From NCBI RefSeq assembly GCF_003574965.1, contig NZ_CP032317.1, forward strand, positions 1,674,001-1,738,000: 64,000 nucleotides of DNA. Direction: 5' to 3'. Below, piece after piece: positions 44,949 through 53,891 of this stretch; position 1 is the stretch's first letter, and every line of letters starts with the position of its first letter. The stretch is from Hymenobacter oligotrophus (GTDB lineage: Bacteria; Bacteroidota; Bacteroidia; Cytophagales; Hymenobacteraceae). The notes beneath the pieces are model-generated. The model was not told the DNA's origin. It did not search any database and saw nothing but the letters and a program-made list of their open reading frames with translations. Made by a program: the position numbers and the translations under genes.

Positions 44949-46907
44949 ATGGCTACTTCCACTGCCACGCCTACGGCGTTGCTTTCCATTGTTACCTGGA
45001 ACAGCGCCGACACCATTGAACAGTGCCTTGCCTCGGTACTGGCGCAAGACCACCCCAACCTTCAGGTTTGGGTGGTCGATAATGACTCGACCGACGACAC
45101 CTGCGCCCGGGTGCAGCGCCTCATCGGGGGCGATGCGCGGGTGCAGCTGCACGCGCTGCCCCAAAACACCGGTTTTTGCGGCGGCCACAACTACGCCCTC
45201 GACCGCACCAGCACCGATTTTGTGTTGCTGGTGAACCCCGACGTGGTGCTGCCCCCCGACTACCTCAGCCACGCCTTACGCATTATGGAGCGCGACGAGC
45301 ACATTGGTACGGTGTGCGGCCTGCTGGTGCAAAGCGATGATGCCGACCCGCTCATCGACTCGGCTGGCATGAACCGTTACTCTGCCGGGCGCTTTGGCCT
45401 GCGCCTGCACGGCCAGCGCGTTTCGGAGGCGCGCCCCGAAGCCGGTTGGGTTGATGGCGCCGATGGGGCCCTGCCGCTGTACCGCCGCCGTTTTATCGAC
45501 GACCTGCGCGTGGCCGGCCATTTTTTCGACGAACGTTTTTTTGCGCACAAAGAAGACTGGGACATTGCCTGGCGCGGCCAGCTGTACGGCTGGCGCACTT
45601 GGTTCGAGCCCGGGTGCCGGGCGGTGCATCCGCGCGTTTTTCGCCCCGGCGACCTAACCCTGCGCCGCCGCCTAGGGGCCGCTATCAAAGCCGATGCTGT
45701 TAAAAACCAACTGCTGCTGCTCACCAAAAATGCGCCCGCCAAACCTGGTTTCTGGTTGCGGGCGCTGCCCCGGCAAGCGGCCGTATTAGCTTATACTTTA
45801 CTTATGGAACGCTCCTCGTTATCAGCTTATTCCTACATCTGGCGCCACCGGCGCGAGGTGCTAACCAGCCGGCGCCTGGTGCAAGCCCGTGCGCGCCTAG
45901 GTGCCCCAGTGCCCCAGGCCGCGGCCAACCAAACCAAGCCTGTGCTGAGCCTGTGCGTGCCCACCTACAAGCGGCCCGAACTGCTGGAGCGCACCCTGCG
46001 TTCCATTGGCCCGCTGCCCCCCGATGTGGAGCTGGTTATTTCCGACAACTCGCCGCTGGAGGATACGCGCAGCGAAGAGCTGGTGAAGCGCGTGCTGGCC
46101 GATGTGCCGGCCACCCAGTGGCGCTACTACCACAACCCGCCCGGCGGCACCACCGCTACCAACTTCAACCTGTGCATTCTGCGGGCCAAGGGTCATTACG
46201 TGATGCAATTTCACGACGACGACTACTTCTTCCCGGGGGGCCTGATGCTCATGCTCAACCGGCTGCGGCGCACGCAGCGCACCCACCCCGTGGTGCTGTT
46301 CGGCGTCGATCTGGTGGATATGCAAGAACGCTTTATTCGCCACCAAGGGGTAAAGCAAGAGGTGTTCCTGAAACCCGCCGACGCGCTCAAAGCGGTGCTC
46401 ACCAATTCTTCGCTGGTGCGCATGCCGGCCATGATCGTGAGCCGCGATGCGTACATGGCGGCCGGCTGCCTCGACGAGCAGCAGGGCCCCAGCGGCGACT
46501 CCGATATGTGGGTGCGCCTGTTTGCGCAGCACGGCGTGTTGCGCGTGCCCGAAACGCCGGCCGCCTACACCATTCACCAAGGCGCCGTTACGGCCCAAAT
46601 GTTTAACCAAGTAACCATCCGGCACCTGATGCGCATGTTCGATAAGGTGCGCACGGCCCAGCACTTGCCCGCCGAGGCGCTCGACCGCGCTCAGGCCAAC
46701 TATTTCTACCAATTTGTGTTGGCCGGTGCGTACCGGGCCCTGCAACGCGGCGACGTAGCCGAAGGGCGCCAAATTTTGGGGCTGCTGGGCACTCCGGAGT
46801 TGCGCGGCCTGCCAGTGCCCGTGCGCTGGTTGCCGGTGCGCGCGGCCTTCTCGCTGCTTTCGCGCCTCGATGGCCGGGTGGTTCGCCCGCTGCTGCCGTC
46901 GATATAG
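44949..46907 (+). CDS. Two-domain GT2-GT2 glycosyltransferase
   Basis: A 652-residue protein with two complete GT-A glycosyltransferase domains. Domain 1 (about 8-240) has LSIVTWNSADTIEQCL, VVDNDSTDDT and LVNPDVVLP. Domain 2 (about 330-560) starts LSLCVPTYKRPELLERTL and has VISDNSP and MQFHDDDYFFP, where DDD provides the metal site. A linker of about 60 residues lies between. Two activities in one chain would allow two sugars to be added in sequence. It is the last gene of the + strand half and is followed by a strong terminator. Confidence 0.82.
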   Translation: MATSTATPTALLSIVTWNSADTIEQCLASVLAQDHPNLQVWVVDNDSTDDTCARVQRLIGGDARVQLHALPQNTGFCGGHNYALDRTSTDFVLLVNPDVVLPPDYLSHALRIMERDEHIGTVCGLLVQSDDADPLIDSAGMNRYSAGRFGLRLHGQRVSEARPEAGWVDGADGALPLYRRRFIDDLRVAGHFFDERFFAHKEDWDIAWRGQLYGWRTWFEPGCRAVHPRVFRPGDLTLRRRLGAAIKADAVKNQLLLLTKNAPAKPGFWLRALPRQAAVLAYTLLMERSSLSAYSYIWRHRREVLTSRRLVQARARLGAPVPQAAANQTKPVLSLCVPTYKRPELLERTLRSIGPLPPDVELVISDNSPLEDTRSEELVKRVLADVPATQWRYYHNPPGGTTATNFNLCILRAKGHYVMQFHDDDYFFPGGLMLMLNRLRRTQRTHPVVLFGVDLVDMQERFIRHQGVKQEVFLKPADALKAVLTNSSLVRMPAMIVSRDAYMAAGCLDEQQGPSGDSDMWVRLFAQHGVLRVPETPAAYTIHQGAVTAQMFNQVTIRHLMRMFDKVRTAQHLPAEALDRAQANYFYQFVLAGAYRALQRGDVAEGRQILGLLGTPELRGLPVPVRWLPVRAAFSLLSRLDGRVVRPLLPSI

Positions 46908-46928
46908 GCCGCTGGCTTCCGTTGCAAT

Positions 46929-46973
46929 GCCAAGCCCCGCGGCGCTAACGAGCGCTGCGGGGCTTGGCGTTTT
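46929..46973 (+). terminator. Rho-independent terminator ending the + strand EPS genes
   Basis: An 18-base arm (starting GCCAAGCCCCGCGG, 46929-46946) and its partner (46951-46968) form a long stem with one mismatch and a four-base loop, followed by GTTTT. Confidence 0.85.
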
Positions 46974-46990
46974 CCTAGATAGCTGGTTTG

Positions 46991-47021
46991 TGCTTTGCGC
47001 GGGGCACCCCGGCGCAAAGCA
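46991..47021. terminator. Second hairpin between the convergent EPS halves
   Basis: TGCTTTGCGC (46991-47000) and GCGCAAAGCA (47012-47021) form a 10-bp stem. It stands between the + strand terminator and the CCTAGG palindrome. Confidence 0.55.
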
Positions 47022-47022
47022 T

Positions 47023-47058
47023 ACCGCCCTAGGTGCCGGCGGCACCTAGGGCGGTTTT
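47023..47058. repeat. Perfect CCTAGG hairpin with T tail
   Basis: A 15-base arm (ACCGCCCTAGGTGCC, 47023-47037) and its exact reverse complement (47041-47055) surround a three-base loop and are followed by four T. It is the cleanest example of the CCTAGG hairpin family in this window. It lies just beyond the end of the - strand nucleotide-sugar dehydrogenase gene. Confidence 0.75.
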
Positions 47059-47076
47059 GTAGGCATGGGCAGCTGG

Positions 47077-48369
47077 CTAAGCCACGCTCTCGGCCGCTAC
47101 TGGCGGCTTGGGCAGCTCGGCAAACGCATAGCGGAAATCAAACAAACGCTTGCTGGTAATCAGCTCCTTGTTTTGCTTGAACTCGGCCCAGCTCGTCAGC
47201 AGCACCAGTTCGTCGGCCTGCTCCACGAGGCTTTCGAGCGAGTCGGCGTAGGCTATCGGCAGCTTAAACTCTTTGTCGAACACCTCGTTGGCCATGGGGT
47301 CGTAGGCCACAATGCGGCTGTAGCCTTTGGCCAGCAGCTTCTCGATGATGAACTTGCTCGGGCTCAGGCGCACGTCGTCGGAACCGCTCTTGAACGCCAA
47401 ACCCAGGATGCCAATGGTGGCCTCTTTGTTGGGCACCGCAGCGGCAATCTTGTTGGCCATAAAATCCATGATTTCATCGTTGATTCGCAGGTTGCCTTCC
47501 AGAATTTTGGCCTCGAAGCCGTTCTCCTTGGCAATGCTGGCCAGCGCGGCCGTATCCTTGGGCAGGCAGTAGCCGCCGTAGCCGCAGCCGGGGAACACGT
47601 AGCTGGCCATGTTGGCCGGGGCCCCTGTCCAGCGCTTGTCCTGATGCAGAATCTTGAATGCCGAGGGCACGTCGATGTCGCCGATGTGCTCGGCAATCAT
47701 GCTCATCTCGTTTGAGAAGCTGATGAGCGTAGAGAGCAGCGTGTTGGAGAGGTACTTGATGAACTCGGCCGAGTTGTACGTAACGTAGTGTACCGGCGCG
47801 TTGAAGGGCAGGTAAATCTGGTTCAGCACTTCTTTGGAACGCTCGTCCTCTACCCCAATCACCACGCGGTCGGGGTTCATAAAGTCGTCCCAGGCGTAGC
47901 CCTCGCGCAGAAACTCGGGGTTCGAGGCCAGGCCAATGGGCTTGTTGTACTGTTGGTTTAGCTGATCAACGTAGGGCTTCACCTTCCGCGACACCGTGGA
48001 GGGCGGCACCGTGCTTTTCGTCACGATTACTTTAAAGTCGCCTTCGCTGGCCTCGAACACGTCCTTCACGGCGCTCAGCAGGTACGTAAGGTTGGCGCTG
48101 CCATCGGGGTTGCCGGGGGTGCCCACGCAAATGATGATGGCCTTGCTGTCGTTCACGGCTTCGTGCAGCGACGCGTCGACGATGAAGTTCTGGCCCAGCT
48201 CCTCGCGCAGGGCTTCGTCGAGGTGAGGCTCGTAAAACGGCACCTCGTAGTTCTTGATTTTGGCTACGCGCTCCTGGTTTACGTCGATGCCGTACACCTT
48301 GAAGCCTTTTTTGCTGAAGCCCAGGGCCGTGGTAAGCCCAACGAACCCTAATCCGAGTACCGTAATCAT
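47077..48369 (-). CDS. UDP-glucose 6-dehydrogenase family enzyme
   Basis: A 430-residue nucleotide-sugar dehydrogenase that oxidises the C6 of a UDP-hexose to the uronic acid. The Rossmann start is MITVLGLGFVGLTTAL. Lys205 lies in AEFIKYLSN, and the catalytic Cys268 is in GCGYGGYCLPKD. The substrate is most likely UDP-glucose, but UDP-N-acetyl sugars cannot be excluded. Its start overlaps by one base with the stop of the upstream SDR gene, which looks like a UDP-glucuronate decarboxylase, so the pair would convert UDP-glucose to UDP-xylose. Confidence 0.9.
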   Translation of the reverse strand: MITVLGLGFVGLTTALGFSKKGFKVYGIDVNQERVAKIKNYEVPFYEPHLDEALREELGQNFIVDASLHEAVNDSKAIIICVGTPGNPDGSANLTYLLSAVKDVFEASEGDFKVIVTKSTVPPSTVSRKVKPYVDQLNQQYNKPIGLASNPEFLREGYAWDDFMNPDRVVIGVEDERSKEVLNQIYLPFNAPVHYVTYNSAEFIKYLSNTLLSTLISFSNEMSMIAEHIGDIDVPSAFKILHQDKRWTGAPANMASYVFPGCGYGGYCLPKDTAALASIAKENGFEAKILEGNLRINDEIMDFMANKIAAAVPNKEATIGILGLAFKSGSDDVRLSPSKFIIEKLLAKGYSRIVAYDPMANEVFDKEFKLPIAYADSLESLVEQADELVLLTSWAEFKQNKELITSKRLFDFRYAFAELPKPPVAAESVA

Positions 48370-49484
48370 TATAGCTGGCCGTTGTTGAGGTGGAGAAATT
48401 TCAGGTAGCGCTGGATGCCTTCTTCAATGCGCACCTGCGGGTCGTAGCCCAAAATGGTGCGTGCCTTGGTGAGGTCGGGGCAGCGGCGGTTGGGGTTGTC
48501 GGTCATGTACTCCTTGTCGTGCGACACGCTAAAGGAGATTTTGCCCGTGTACCCGAAAATTTCGCGGCCGTTGCGCTCGAAGATTTCGGCAAACTCGCGC
48601 ACCGACAGCTCTGGGTTGTCCATGCCGATGTTGAACACATCGAACTCGCCGTGCAGCAGCACTTTGAGGTAGCCCGTAATGGCATCGGAGATGTAGCAGA
48701 AGGTGCGCGTGGGCGTACCGTCCGACAGGATTTCCAGGTCGCGGCCTTCTACCACGGCTTTGGCAAAGTCGGCGGGCAGGCGCTTGTCGTTGATATTCAT
48801 GCCGGGCCCGTAGTTGTTGAAGGGCCGCGCCATGCCGATGGGCATGTTGTACTTCTGCGAAAACAGGTAGCACAGCGTTTCGCCGAAGCGCTTGGCCTCG
48901 TCGTAGCAAGCCCGTGGGCCAATGGTGGCTACGTTGCCGCGGTACTCCTCTTTGGTCGGGATGAATTCAGGAAACGGGTCGCCGTAAATCTCGCTGCTCG
49001 AGAAGAACAGGAAGCCACGCAGCTGCTTTTCGGCATAAAAGTCGAGCAGGCGGCGCAGGCCCGTGATGTTGGCATCTACCGTTTCGATGGGGTAAATGCG
49101 GTAGAACGTGGGCGAGGCAATGGAGGCCATGTGAATGACCAAATCGGCCTCGGCGGCACCGGGAATATCCGCTACCGAGTCGGTAATTACGTTGAACTCG
49201 TGCAGCTTAATTACCTCGGGCTTGCTGGCCACCAGGTTGTCGAGCCAGTCTTTGGTGCCGGTCAGGAAGTTCTCGAGGGCGATGATGCGCTTGATTTGCA
49301 GCTCCTCGGCAAAATGCGCGAAGAAGTGCATAAAGTAGTAGCCCAAAAAGCCGCCGCATCCGGTCAGCAGAATGGTGGAGTCGCGCAGTTTATCCTTTTC
49401 CTGGTCGCTAAGCTTTTCATAGATAGCCACCATGTCCTCCCGCAAAATGCGGTTATCGGTTTTGGTAGGTAAGGCGTCGATCAT
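48369..49484 (-). CDS. SDR family nucleotide-sugar enzyme, UDP-glucuronate decarboxylase-like
   Basis: A 371-residue extended SDR. The Gly-rich motif TGCGGFLG (residues 41-48) lies after a 36-residue N-terminal extension. The active site has SSSEIYGDP with Ser163, Ser164 and Glu165, and Tyr194 with Lys198 in GPRACYDEAKR. The wording GPRxCYDExKR is characteristic of UXS, which decarboxylates UDP-glucuronate to UDP-xylose via a 4-keto intermediate. It is coupled by overlap to the UDP-glucose dehydrogenase gene. Because the - strand cluster also carries other odd sugar genes, a different substrate is possible. Confidence 0.8.
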   Translation of the reverse strand: MIDALPTKTDNRILREDMVAIYEKLSDQEKDKLRDSTILLTGCGGFLGYYFMHFFAHFAEELQIKRIIALENFLTGTKDWLDNLVASKPEVIKLHEFNVITDSVADIPGAAEADLVIHMASIASPTFYRIYPIETVDANITGLRRLLDFYAEKQLRGFLFFSSSEIYGDPFPEFIPTKEEYRGNVATIGPRACYDEAKRFGETLCYLFSQKYNMPIGMARPFNNYGPGMNINDKRLPADFAKAVVEGRDLEILSDGTPTRTFCYISDAITGYLKVLLHGEFDVFNIGMDNPELSVREFAEIFERNGREIFGYTGKISFSVSHDKEYMTDNPNRRCPDLTKARTILGYDPQVRIEEGIQRYLKFLHLNNGQL

Positions 49485-49535
49485 GTATGGGGTAGGTGAA
49501 AGGTGGAGGAGCGTGTGCAGGAAGCGAAGCCGGGC

Positions 49536-50849
49536 TTACACCAGCTCGGCTTTGGGTTGCAAATGCGGGAAGAACAGGGCCGTTTGCTCGCGGTAAAGGC
49601 GCTGCACCAGGTTGTCGGCGGGCAGCTCTACGTCGTCGAACGTGATGGGGTGGTCGCGCGGCACGTCGCGCTTCAGTACGCAACCTTCGGCCAGGCCCAC
49701 GGGCAGCAGGTTTTCGAGGCGGGCGGTTTCGGCGTTTTCGCACTGCCCGTAAGTATCGTAGCCCCCTAGGCCATCGAGCTTGTGGCCGGCTTTCAAGGGT
49801 GTTTTGGCGTGCGTTATTACTTCTACCACCGGGCCACCTAGGGGCGCCATGATGATGTCCTGGAACAGCACCATGCGGGCAATGGAAATCGGAATTTCGG
49901 CGTAGATGAGGTGGTACGGCGTGTAGAAGCTGTAGAGCGGCCCCGTGCCCAGCTTGCCGTACTCGAGGTAATGCTTGGTTTTGGGGTCGTCGGTGGTGGC
50001 GAATACAAACACGCCGGGGCCGGGCTTGGGCCCTACCACATAATCGACGATGCCACCTAGGCGCTTCAGCTCCTCCACGTCGTAGAGGCCGGTCATGTCG
50101 TCGACGTGGCCGTCGTGGTGGTAGCCAAGCATACCGCGCTTGGCCACGCCCATGCCGGTGGCGTTGGCCACGCAGGCTTGCTCAATCGAAATTTTGGTGC
50201 CGTCGGCAAAGCTGGTTACCATTTCGGGCGTCAGCTGCCAGCGTTCGGCAAAGCCTTTTTGGGTGGTGGGGTTGCGGTAGAAATCCTGCAGCCCTTTGAT
50301 GTTGCCGCAAATCAGCGGCGTCAGACCCAGGCCCTTCACAAAGCGGTACAGGTTCATGATTACACCGGGTTGGTCGCCGTCGCAACCGCTCAGCATCACG
50401 CCCGCTTTGTCGGCGTACACCTTCATAATCGGCCCCACGGTGGCATCTACCTCCGGATTGAAAAGCAGCACGTGCTTTTTGTTCTCGATGGCCTTCATCA
50501 CCAAGTTGGCGGCGTAATGGATGGTACCGGTGCACTCCACCAGCAAATCCAGCCCCTCTACTTCGCACAGCAGCTCGGCATTTTCCGTCACGGCCAGGCC
50601 GCCACCCGAAATACACGCCTGCAGCGAGGCTAAGTCGTTGCACTCCTGAGCGGTGTGGCCGGTGTACGCGTAGGCTTCGTGGGCTTTGCTCAGGGTACGG
50701 TTGGCAATAACGCTCACCACCATGCCCGGCGTGTAGCGCATTACCTGGTTTACCATGCCCTTCGCCATTTCCCCGGCGCCCCAAAGTCCTACGCGAATTG
50801 GCCGTCCTTCTTGCTCGCGAGCTTGCAGAAATTTATCAAGTATGATCAT
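49536..50849 (-). CDS. Homoserine-dehydrogenase-like NAD(P) oxidoreductase with SAF-type C-terminus
   Basis: A 437-residue protein. It begins with a Rossmann domain (IRVGLWGAGEMAKGM) of the homoserine-dehydrogenase NAD-binding type, with LLVECTGTIHYAANLV in the middle. A catalytic domain follows with DGTKISIEQACVANATG. The C-terminal part has LLPVGLAEGCVLKRDVPRD, the mark of a SAF-type module. Proteins of this kind recur in polysaccharide clusters beside glutamate-semialdehyde-aminomutase-like genes, but I know no established reaction for them. It lies 51 bases upstream of the SDR gene and is the first gene of the - strand group after an AT-rich promoter region. Confidence 0.75.
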   Translation of the reverse strand: MIILDKFLQAREQEGRPIRVGLWGAGEMAKGMVNQVMRYTPGMVVSVIANRTLSKAHEAYAYTGHTAQECNDLASLQACISGGGLAVTENAELLCEVEGLDLLVECTGTIHYAANLVMKAIENKKHVLLFNPEVDATVGPIMKVYADKAGVMLSGCDGDQPGVIMNLYRFVKGLGLTPLICGNIKGLQDFYRNPTTQKGFAERWQLTPEMVTSFADGTKISIEQACVANATGMGVAKRGMLGYHHDGHVDDMTGLYDVEELKRLGGIVDYVVGPKPGPGVFVFATTDDPKTKHYLEYGKLGTGPLYSFYTPYHLIYAEIPISIARMVLFQDIIMAPLGGPVVEVITHAKTPLKAGHKLDGLGGYDTYGQCENAETARLENLLPVGLAEGCVLKRDVPRDHPITFDDVELPADNLVQRLYREQTALFFPHLQPKAELV

Positions 50850-51151
50850 AACCTGGTTTGGTTGGCAGAGACTTTTACTTATTTTGATTTAAGATAGCCA
50901 CAAATAGGCCAATATTTCTATTTATTCATAGTAAAATATTACGATCAGGTTTTACACGAAATAGGCTTAAACGTGGTATTCAGCAGGCATTTCATTGATT
51001 CACAACGCATCTATTTTAGACTAATTAAAGGCGTTGCCCTAGGTTTTGCTCAATAAATAATGGGTGGTTTTTGCTGAGCCGTAAATAACAACCCCGCCGG
51101 TCCCTTTCGGGTCCGACGGGGCGGCACAAGGCATCGAAACTGCTCCACCTT
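50850..51151. other. AT-rich spacer with terminator and presumed promoter
   Basis: These 302 bases divide the - strand cluster into two transcription units. The right part has the terminator of the aminotransferase gene. The left part (50870-51040) is very AT-rich and presumably holds the promoter of the oxidoreductase gene, though no TAnnTTTG was found. No gene was seen. Confidence 0.6.
51092..51121 (-). terminator. Hairpin terminator of the aminotransferase gene
   Basis: On the - strand CCCCGTCGG and CCGGCGGGG pair, with one G-T wobble, extended by CCC/GGG around a GAAA tetraloop, followed by TTGTTATTT. It begins 31 bases past the aminotransferase stop. Confidence 0.7.
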
Positions 51152-52522
51152 TCAGTTTCGCGCCCGGTACACGGGTTGCACGGAGCGGCCGTGCAGGTAT
51201 TTGTCGAGGCCTTCGTCGAGGGCCTTGCGGTATACACCAAGCACCTCGTGCAGGCGCTCGGCGGTTAGTTCGATGTCGGCGGGCTGGTGGGCGTAGCTCA
51301 CAATCAGCGAGGGCAGCAGCAAGCCCCGGCGCAGCGCTTCTTGCAGCACCAAGGTGCGGAACCCCTGCGAGGGCTGCTGGTCGGCGTCGCGGGTGGCGTA
51401 CACCAGGCACTGCGGCTGGCCCAGTACCGCAAAGTGCCCGCCTAGGTGGTACTCGTCGATCGACTGCGACACGAGGCGGCGCAGGCAGTCGCCGGCTTGC
51501 TGCATGTGCTCGTTCACGGGCTCGCGGCGGTAAGCGGCCAACACCGCGCGCATGGCCGCCAGCGAGTGGCTTTCGGCGCCGTAGGTTGTCGAGAGCAAGA
51601 ACACCCGCTCCTTTTGGTGGTGCAAGCCGCCCAGCTCCATCAGCTCGCGCTTGCCCGCGAGGGCCGCAACGCTAAAGCCGTTGCCGAGGGCTTTGCCCCA
51701 GGTGCTGAGGTCGGGCTTTACGCCGTAAAGCGCCTGCGCACCGCCCACGTGCCAGCGCAAGCCGGTAATGATTTCATCGAAGATAAGCACGGTGCCGTGT
51801 TGGTCGCAGAGACGGCGCAAACCGGGCAGAAAATCGGGAGCCGGCGGGGTTTCCTTCTCAATTTCCAGAATGATGCAGGCAATTTGGCCGGGGTGCTCGG
51901 CAAAAAGCTGTTCCACGCTGCCTAGGTCGTTGTAGCGGAAGCCGAGGGTAAGCTGCCGTACCGCATCGGGTATGCCCGCCCGAACGGCGGTGGTGCCGAT
52001 AAACCAGTCGTCGGTAGAAAAAAACGGGTGGTCTTGGCAGCAGGCCACCAGGTCGCGGCCGGTAGCGGCACGGGCCAGCTTCACGGCGGCCGTGGTTACG
52101 TCGGAGCCATTTTTGGCAAACTTCACCATGTCGCCGGCGCCGGTGGTTTCCAGGAAATCCTCGGCGGCGCGGAGCTCCAGCACGGTTGGCCGGCCCACGT
52201 TGGTGGTGCCTCGCAGCATTTCGCGCTGTGCTGCCCGCAGCACCGGGCCGTAGGCGTGCCCTAGGGTTACGGCCCGCAAGCCCATGCCGTACTCGATGTA
52301 CTCTTGCTGCTCGGTATCCCACACGCGGCAGCCCTTGCCGCGCACCAGGTACGGGGCCATGCTCTCCGGAAACTGGTCGTCGCCTTTGGCATAGGTATGA
52401 CTTCCGCCCGGAATAACCGCATGAAAGCGCTCCTGCAACGCCAGCACGCCGGTGGCCGTTGCGGCCAGCGCAGGTGTTTGGGCTACGGGCGGCGCCAGTG
52501 CTGCAAGTACAGAGGGAGTCAT
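51152..52522 (-). CDS. Class III aminotransferase, glutamate-1-semialdehyde aminomutase-like
   Basis: A 456-residue PLP enzyme. The PLP-binding region is ILIFDEIITGLRW-type with Asp249, and the Schiff-base Lys277 lies in STWGKALGNGFS. Early segments HAVIPGGSHTYAKGDDQFPE and FAKNGSDVTTAAVKLAR are close to glutamate-1-semialdehyde 2,1-aminomutase (HemL). The context in an exopolysaccharide cluster and the neighbours make haem synthesis unlikely; an amino-sugar or a non-sugar substituent is more plausible. It lies 59 bases from the preceding methyltransferase gene and ends the right-hand - strand unit. Confidence 0.82.
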   Translation of the reverse strand: MTPSVLAALAPPVAQTPALAATATGVLALQERFHAVIPGGSHTYAKGDDQFPESMAPYLVRGKGCRVWDTEQQEYIEYGMGLRAVTLGHAYGPVLRAAQREMLRGTTNVGRPTVLELRAAEDFLETTGAGDMVKFAKNGSDVTTAAVKLARAATGRDLVACCQDHPFFSTDDWFIGTTAVRAGIPDAVRQLTLGFRYNDLGSVEQLFAEHPGQIACIILEIEKETPPAPDFLPGLRRLCDQHGTVLIFDEIITGLRWHVGGAQALYGVKPDLSTWGKALGNGFSVAALAGKRELMELGGLHHQKERVFLLSTTYGAESHSLAAMRAVLAAYRREPVNEHMQQAGDCLRRLVSQSIDEYHLGGHFAVLGQPQCLVYATRDADQQPSQGFRTLVLQEALRRGLLLPSLIVSYAHQPADIELTAERLHEVLGVYRKALDEGLDKYLHGRSVQPVYRARN

Positions 52523-52581
52523 GAGCAGTAGGTATGTTGGGAGGTGGAGCTATAGGAGAAGGTACGCGAAGCGACCCTAGG

Positions 52582-53805
52582 TCAGAGGATTAGAAACTCG
52601 CCTTGGAACCCGAGCTGGCGGGCTTGCTCCTGAATTTCGGGGGCGTAGGTAGGGTTGCTGATGAGCACTACATCAGGATGAAACCCCATCAGTTGTTGGG
52701 GCGCTACCACCGGGTGCGCCGTATGGGGCATGTATTGGCCCTGCCGGCGGGGGTTGATGTCGACCACTGCTACCACGCAGTCGTTCAGGTCGAACGTGTT
52801 CAGGAAGGTAATGGCGCGCGACCCAGCAGCCCAGATCACCACGTGCATTCTACTGCTACGCAGCTCGTTTACCCGTAGTTGCCATTGCGCAATTACTTTT
52901 TCGGCGGCGGTTGTGAAAGCACGCACGGCTACGGGCGTGGTGGGGTCGTTGGTTGGCGGCAACGCGGCAGGCTCGGGCAAGGGCATGCCCGCCGGGCGCG
53001 CCACCAGGCTAATGTATTCGCCGTGCCAGCACGGCTCTACTTCGAGCACCTCAAACCCGCTGCTCCGGAACAGGTACGCCAACGATTGCGGCGTAAACCA
53101 AGCCGAGTGCTCGTTTACGATGTTCCAAACCACCTGCTCGCCGATGTTGTAAAGCGCGTTTGGCACCTCAAAATAAATCAGCGGCTGTTCGTCCTCCGGA
53201 ATGGCCCGGCGCAGCATGCGCACAAACTCGGCTTGGTTGCCGGCCATAATATCGAGCATGTGGCGGCAGCTGATGAGCGCGGCCCCGTGCAAGGCGTGGG
53301 CTTTGTCGGCCCCGAAAAATTCTTTGCTAAAGTGCAGGTTATCGGGGTTGCTCTGCCCCTCCCGCGGCGCGTAGCTCGGATCGATACCTAGGCCCGACCC
53401 CATGCCCGAGCGCAACATAGTGCGCAGAAAGTCGCCGTCGCCGCAGCCGATATCCACCACGCGCTTGCCTTGCAAGCGGTAACGCTGCACCAGGTTTGTT
53501 GCCAGGCCATCGGTAAAGGCTTTAAACGAAGGCGAAAACTCCAGCGAAAAGTCGTTGCGGGTGTGGATTATTTTGGCTGGCTCGTAGGCTTCGTTTATAA
53601 TAAAGTGGCAATGCGGGCAAAACGATAGGCGCACATCGGTGATGGGCGCCGCCAGCGCCGCCGCGCGCGTGGGCCACAGAATGCCGGTTTGCGTGGGTAC
53701 CCCGTGCACTTCGTAGAATATCTCGCAATTGGCAAAGCCACACACCCTGCAGGGTTTGCTGGCTGCCTGGCGCGGGCGAGCTTCTGTTAGTATTTGGGGT
53801 TCCAT
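52582..53805 (-). CDS. SAM-dependent methyltransferase with N-terminal zinc motif
   Basis: A 407-residue protein from ATG 53805 (MEPQILTE); the frame is open further upstream but without similarity. Two CxxC pairs (Cys19/Cys22 and Cys63/Cys66) can form a zinc site. A Rossmann SAM motif follows (RVVDIGCGDGDFL, residues about 115-127). The C-terminal 110 residues resemble a nucleotide-binding fold with VVIWAAGSRAI. This order, zinc domain, methyltransferase, C-terminal fold, is that of sugar C-methyltransferases such as TylC3. It would methylate a nucleotide-activated keto sugar. A second enzyme of the same architecture is encoded next. Confidence 0.8.
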   Translation of the reverse strand: MEPQILTEARPRQAASKPCRVCGFANCEIFYEVHGVPTQTGILWPTRAAALAAPITDVRLSFCPHCHFIINEAYEPAKIIHTRNDFSLEFSPSFKAFTDGLATNLVQRYRLQGKRVVDIGCGDGDFLRTMLRSGMGSGLGIDPSYAPREGQSNPDNLHFSKEFFGADKAHALHGAALISCRHMLDIMAGNQAEFVRMLRRAIPEDEQPLIYFEVPNALYNIGEQVVWNIVNEHSAWFTPQSLAYLFRSSGFEVLEVEPCWHGEYISLVARPAGMPLPEPAALPPTNDPTTPVAVRAFTTAAEKVIAQWQLRVNELRSSRMHVVIWAAGSRAITFLNTFDLNDCVVAVVDINPRRQGQYMPHTAHPVVAPQQLMGFHPDVVLISNPTYAPEIQEQARQLGFQGEFLIL

Positions 53806-53891
53806 GGGGAGCGGTCTGAAACGGTGGTGGAGGCGGTAAGCGTACGCATCAGGCCATGGCCAGCAACTCGGCCAGCGCCGAGGCTGCCGCC

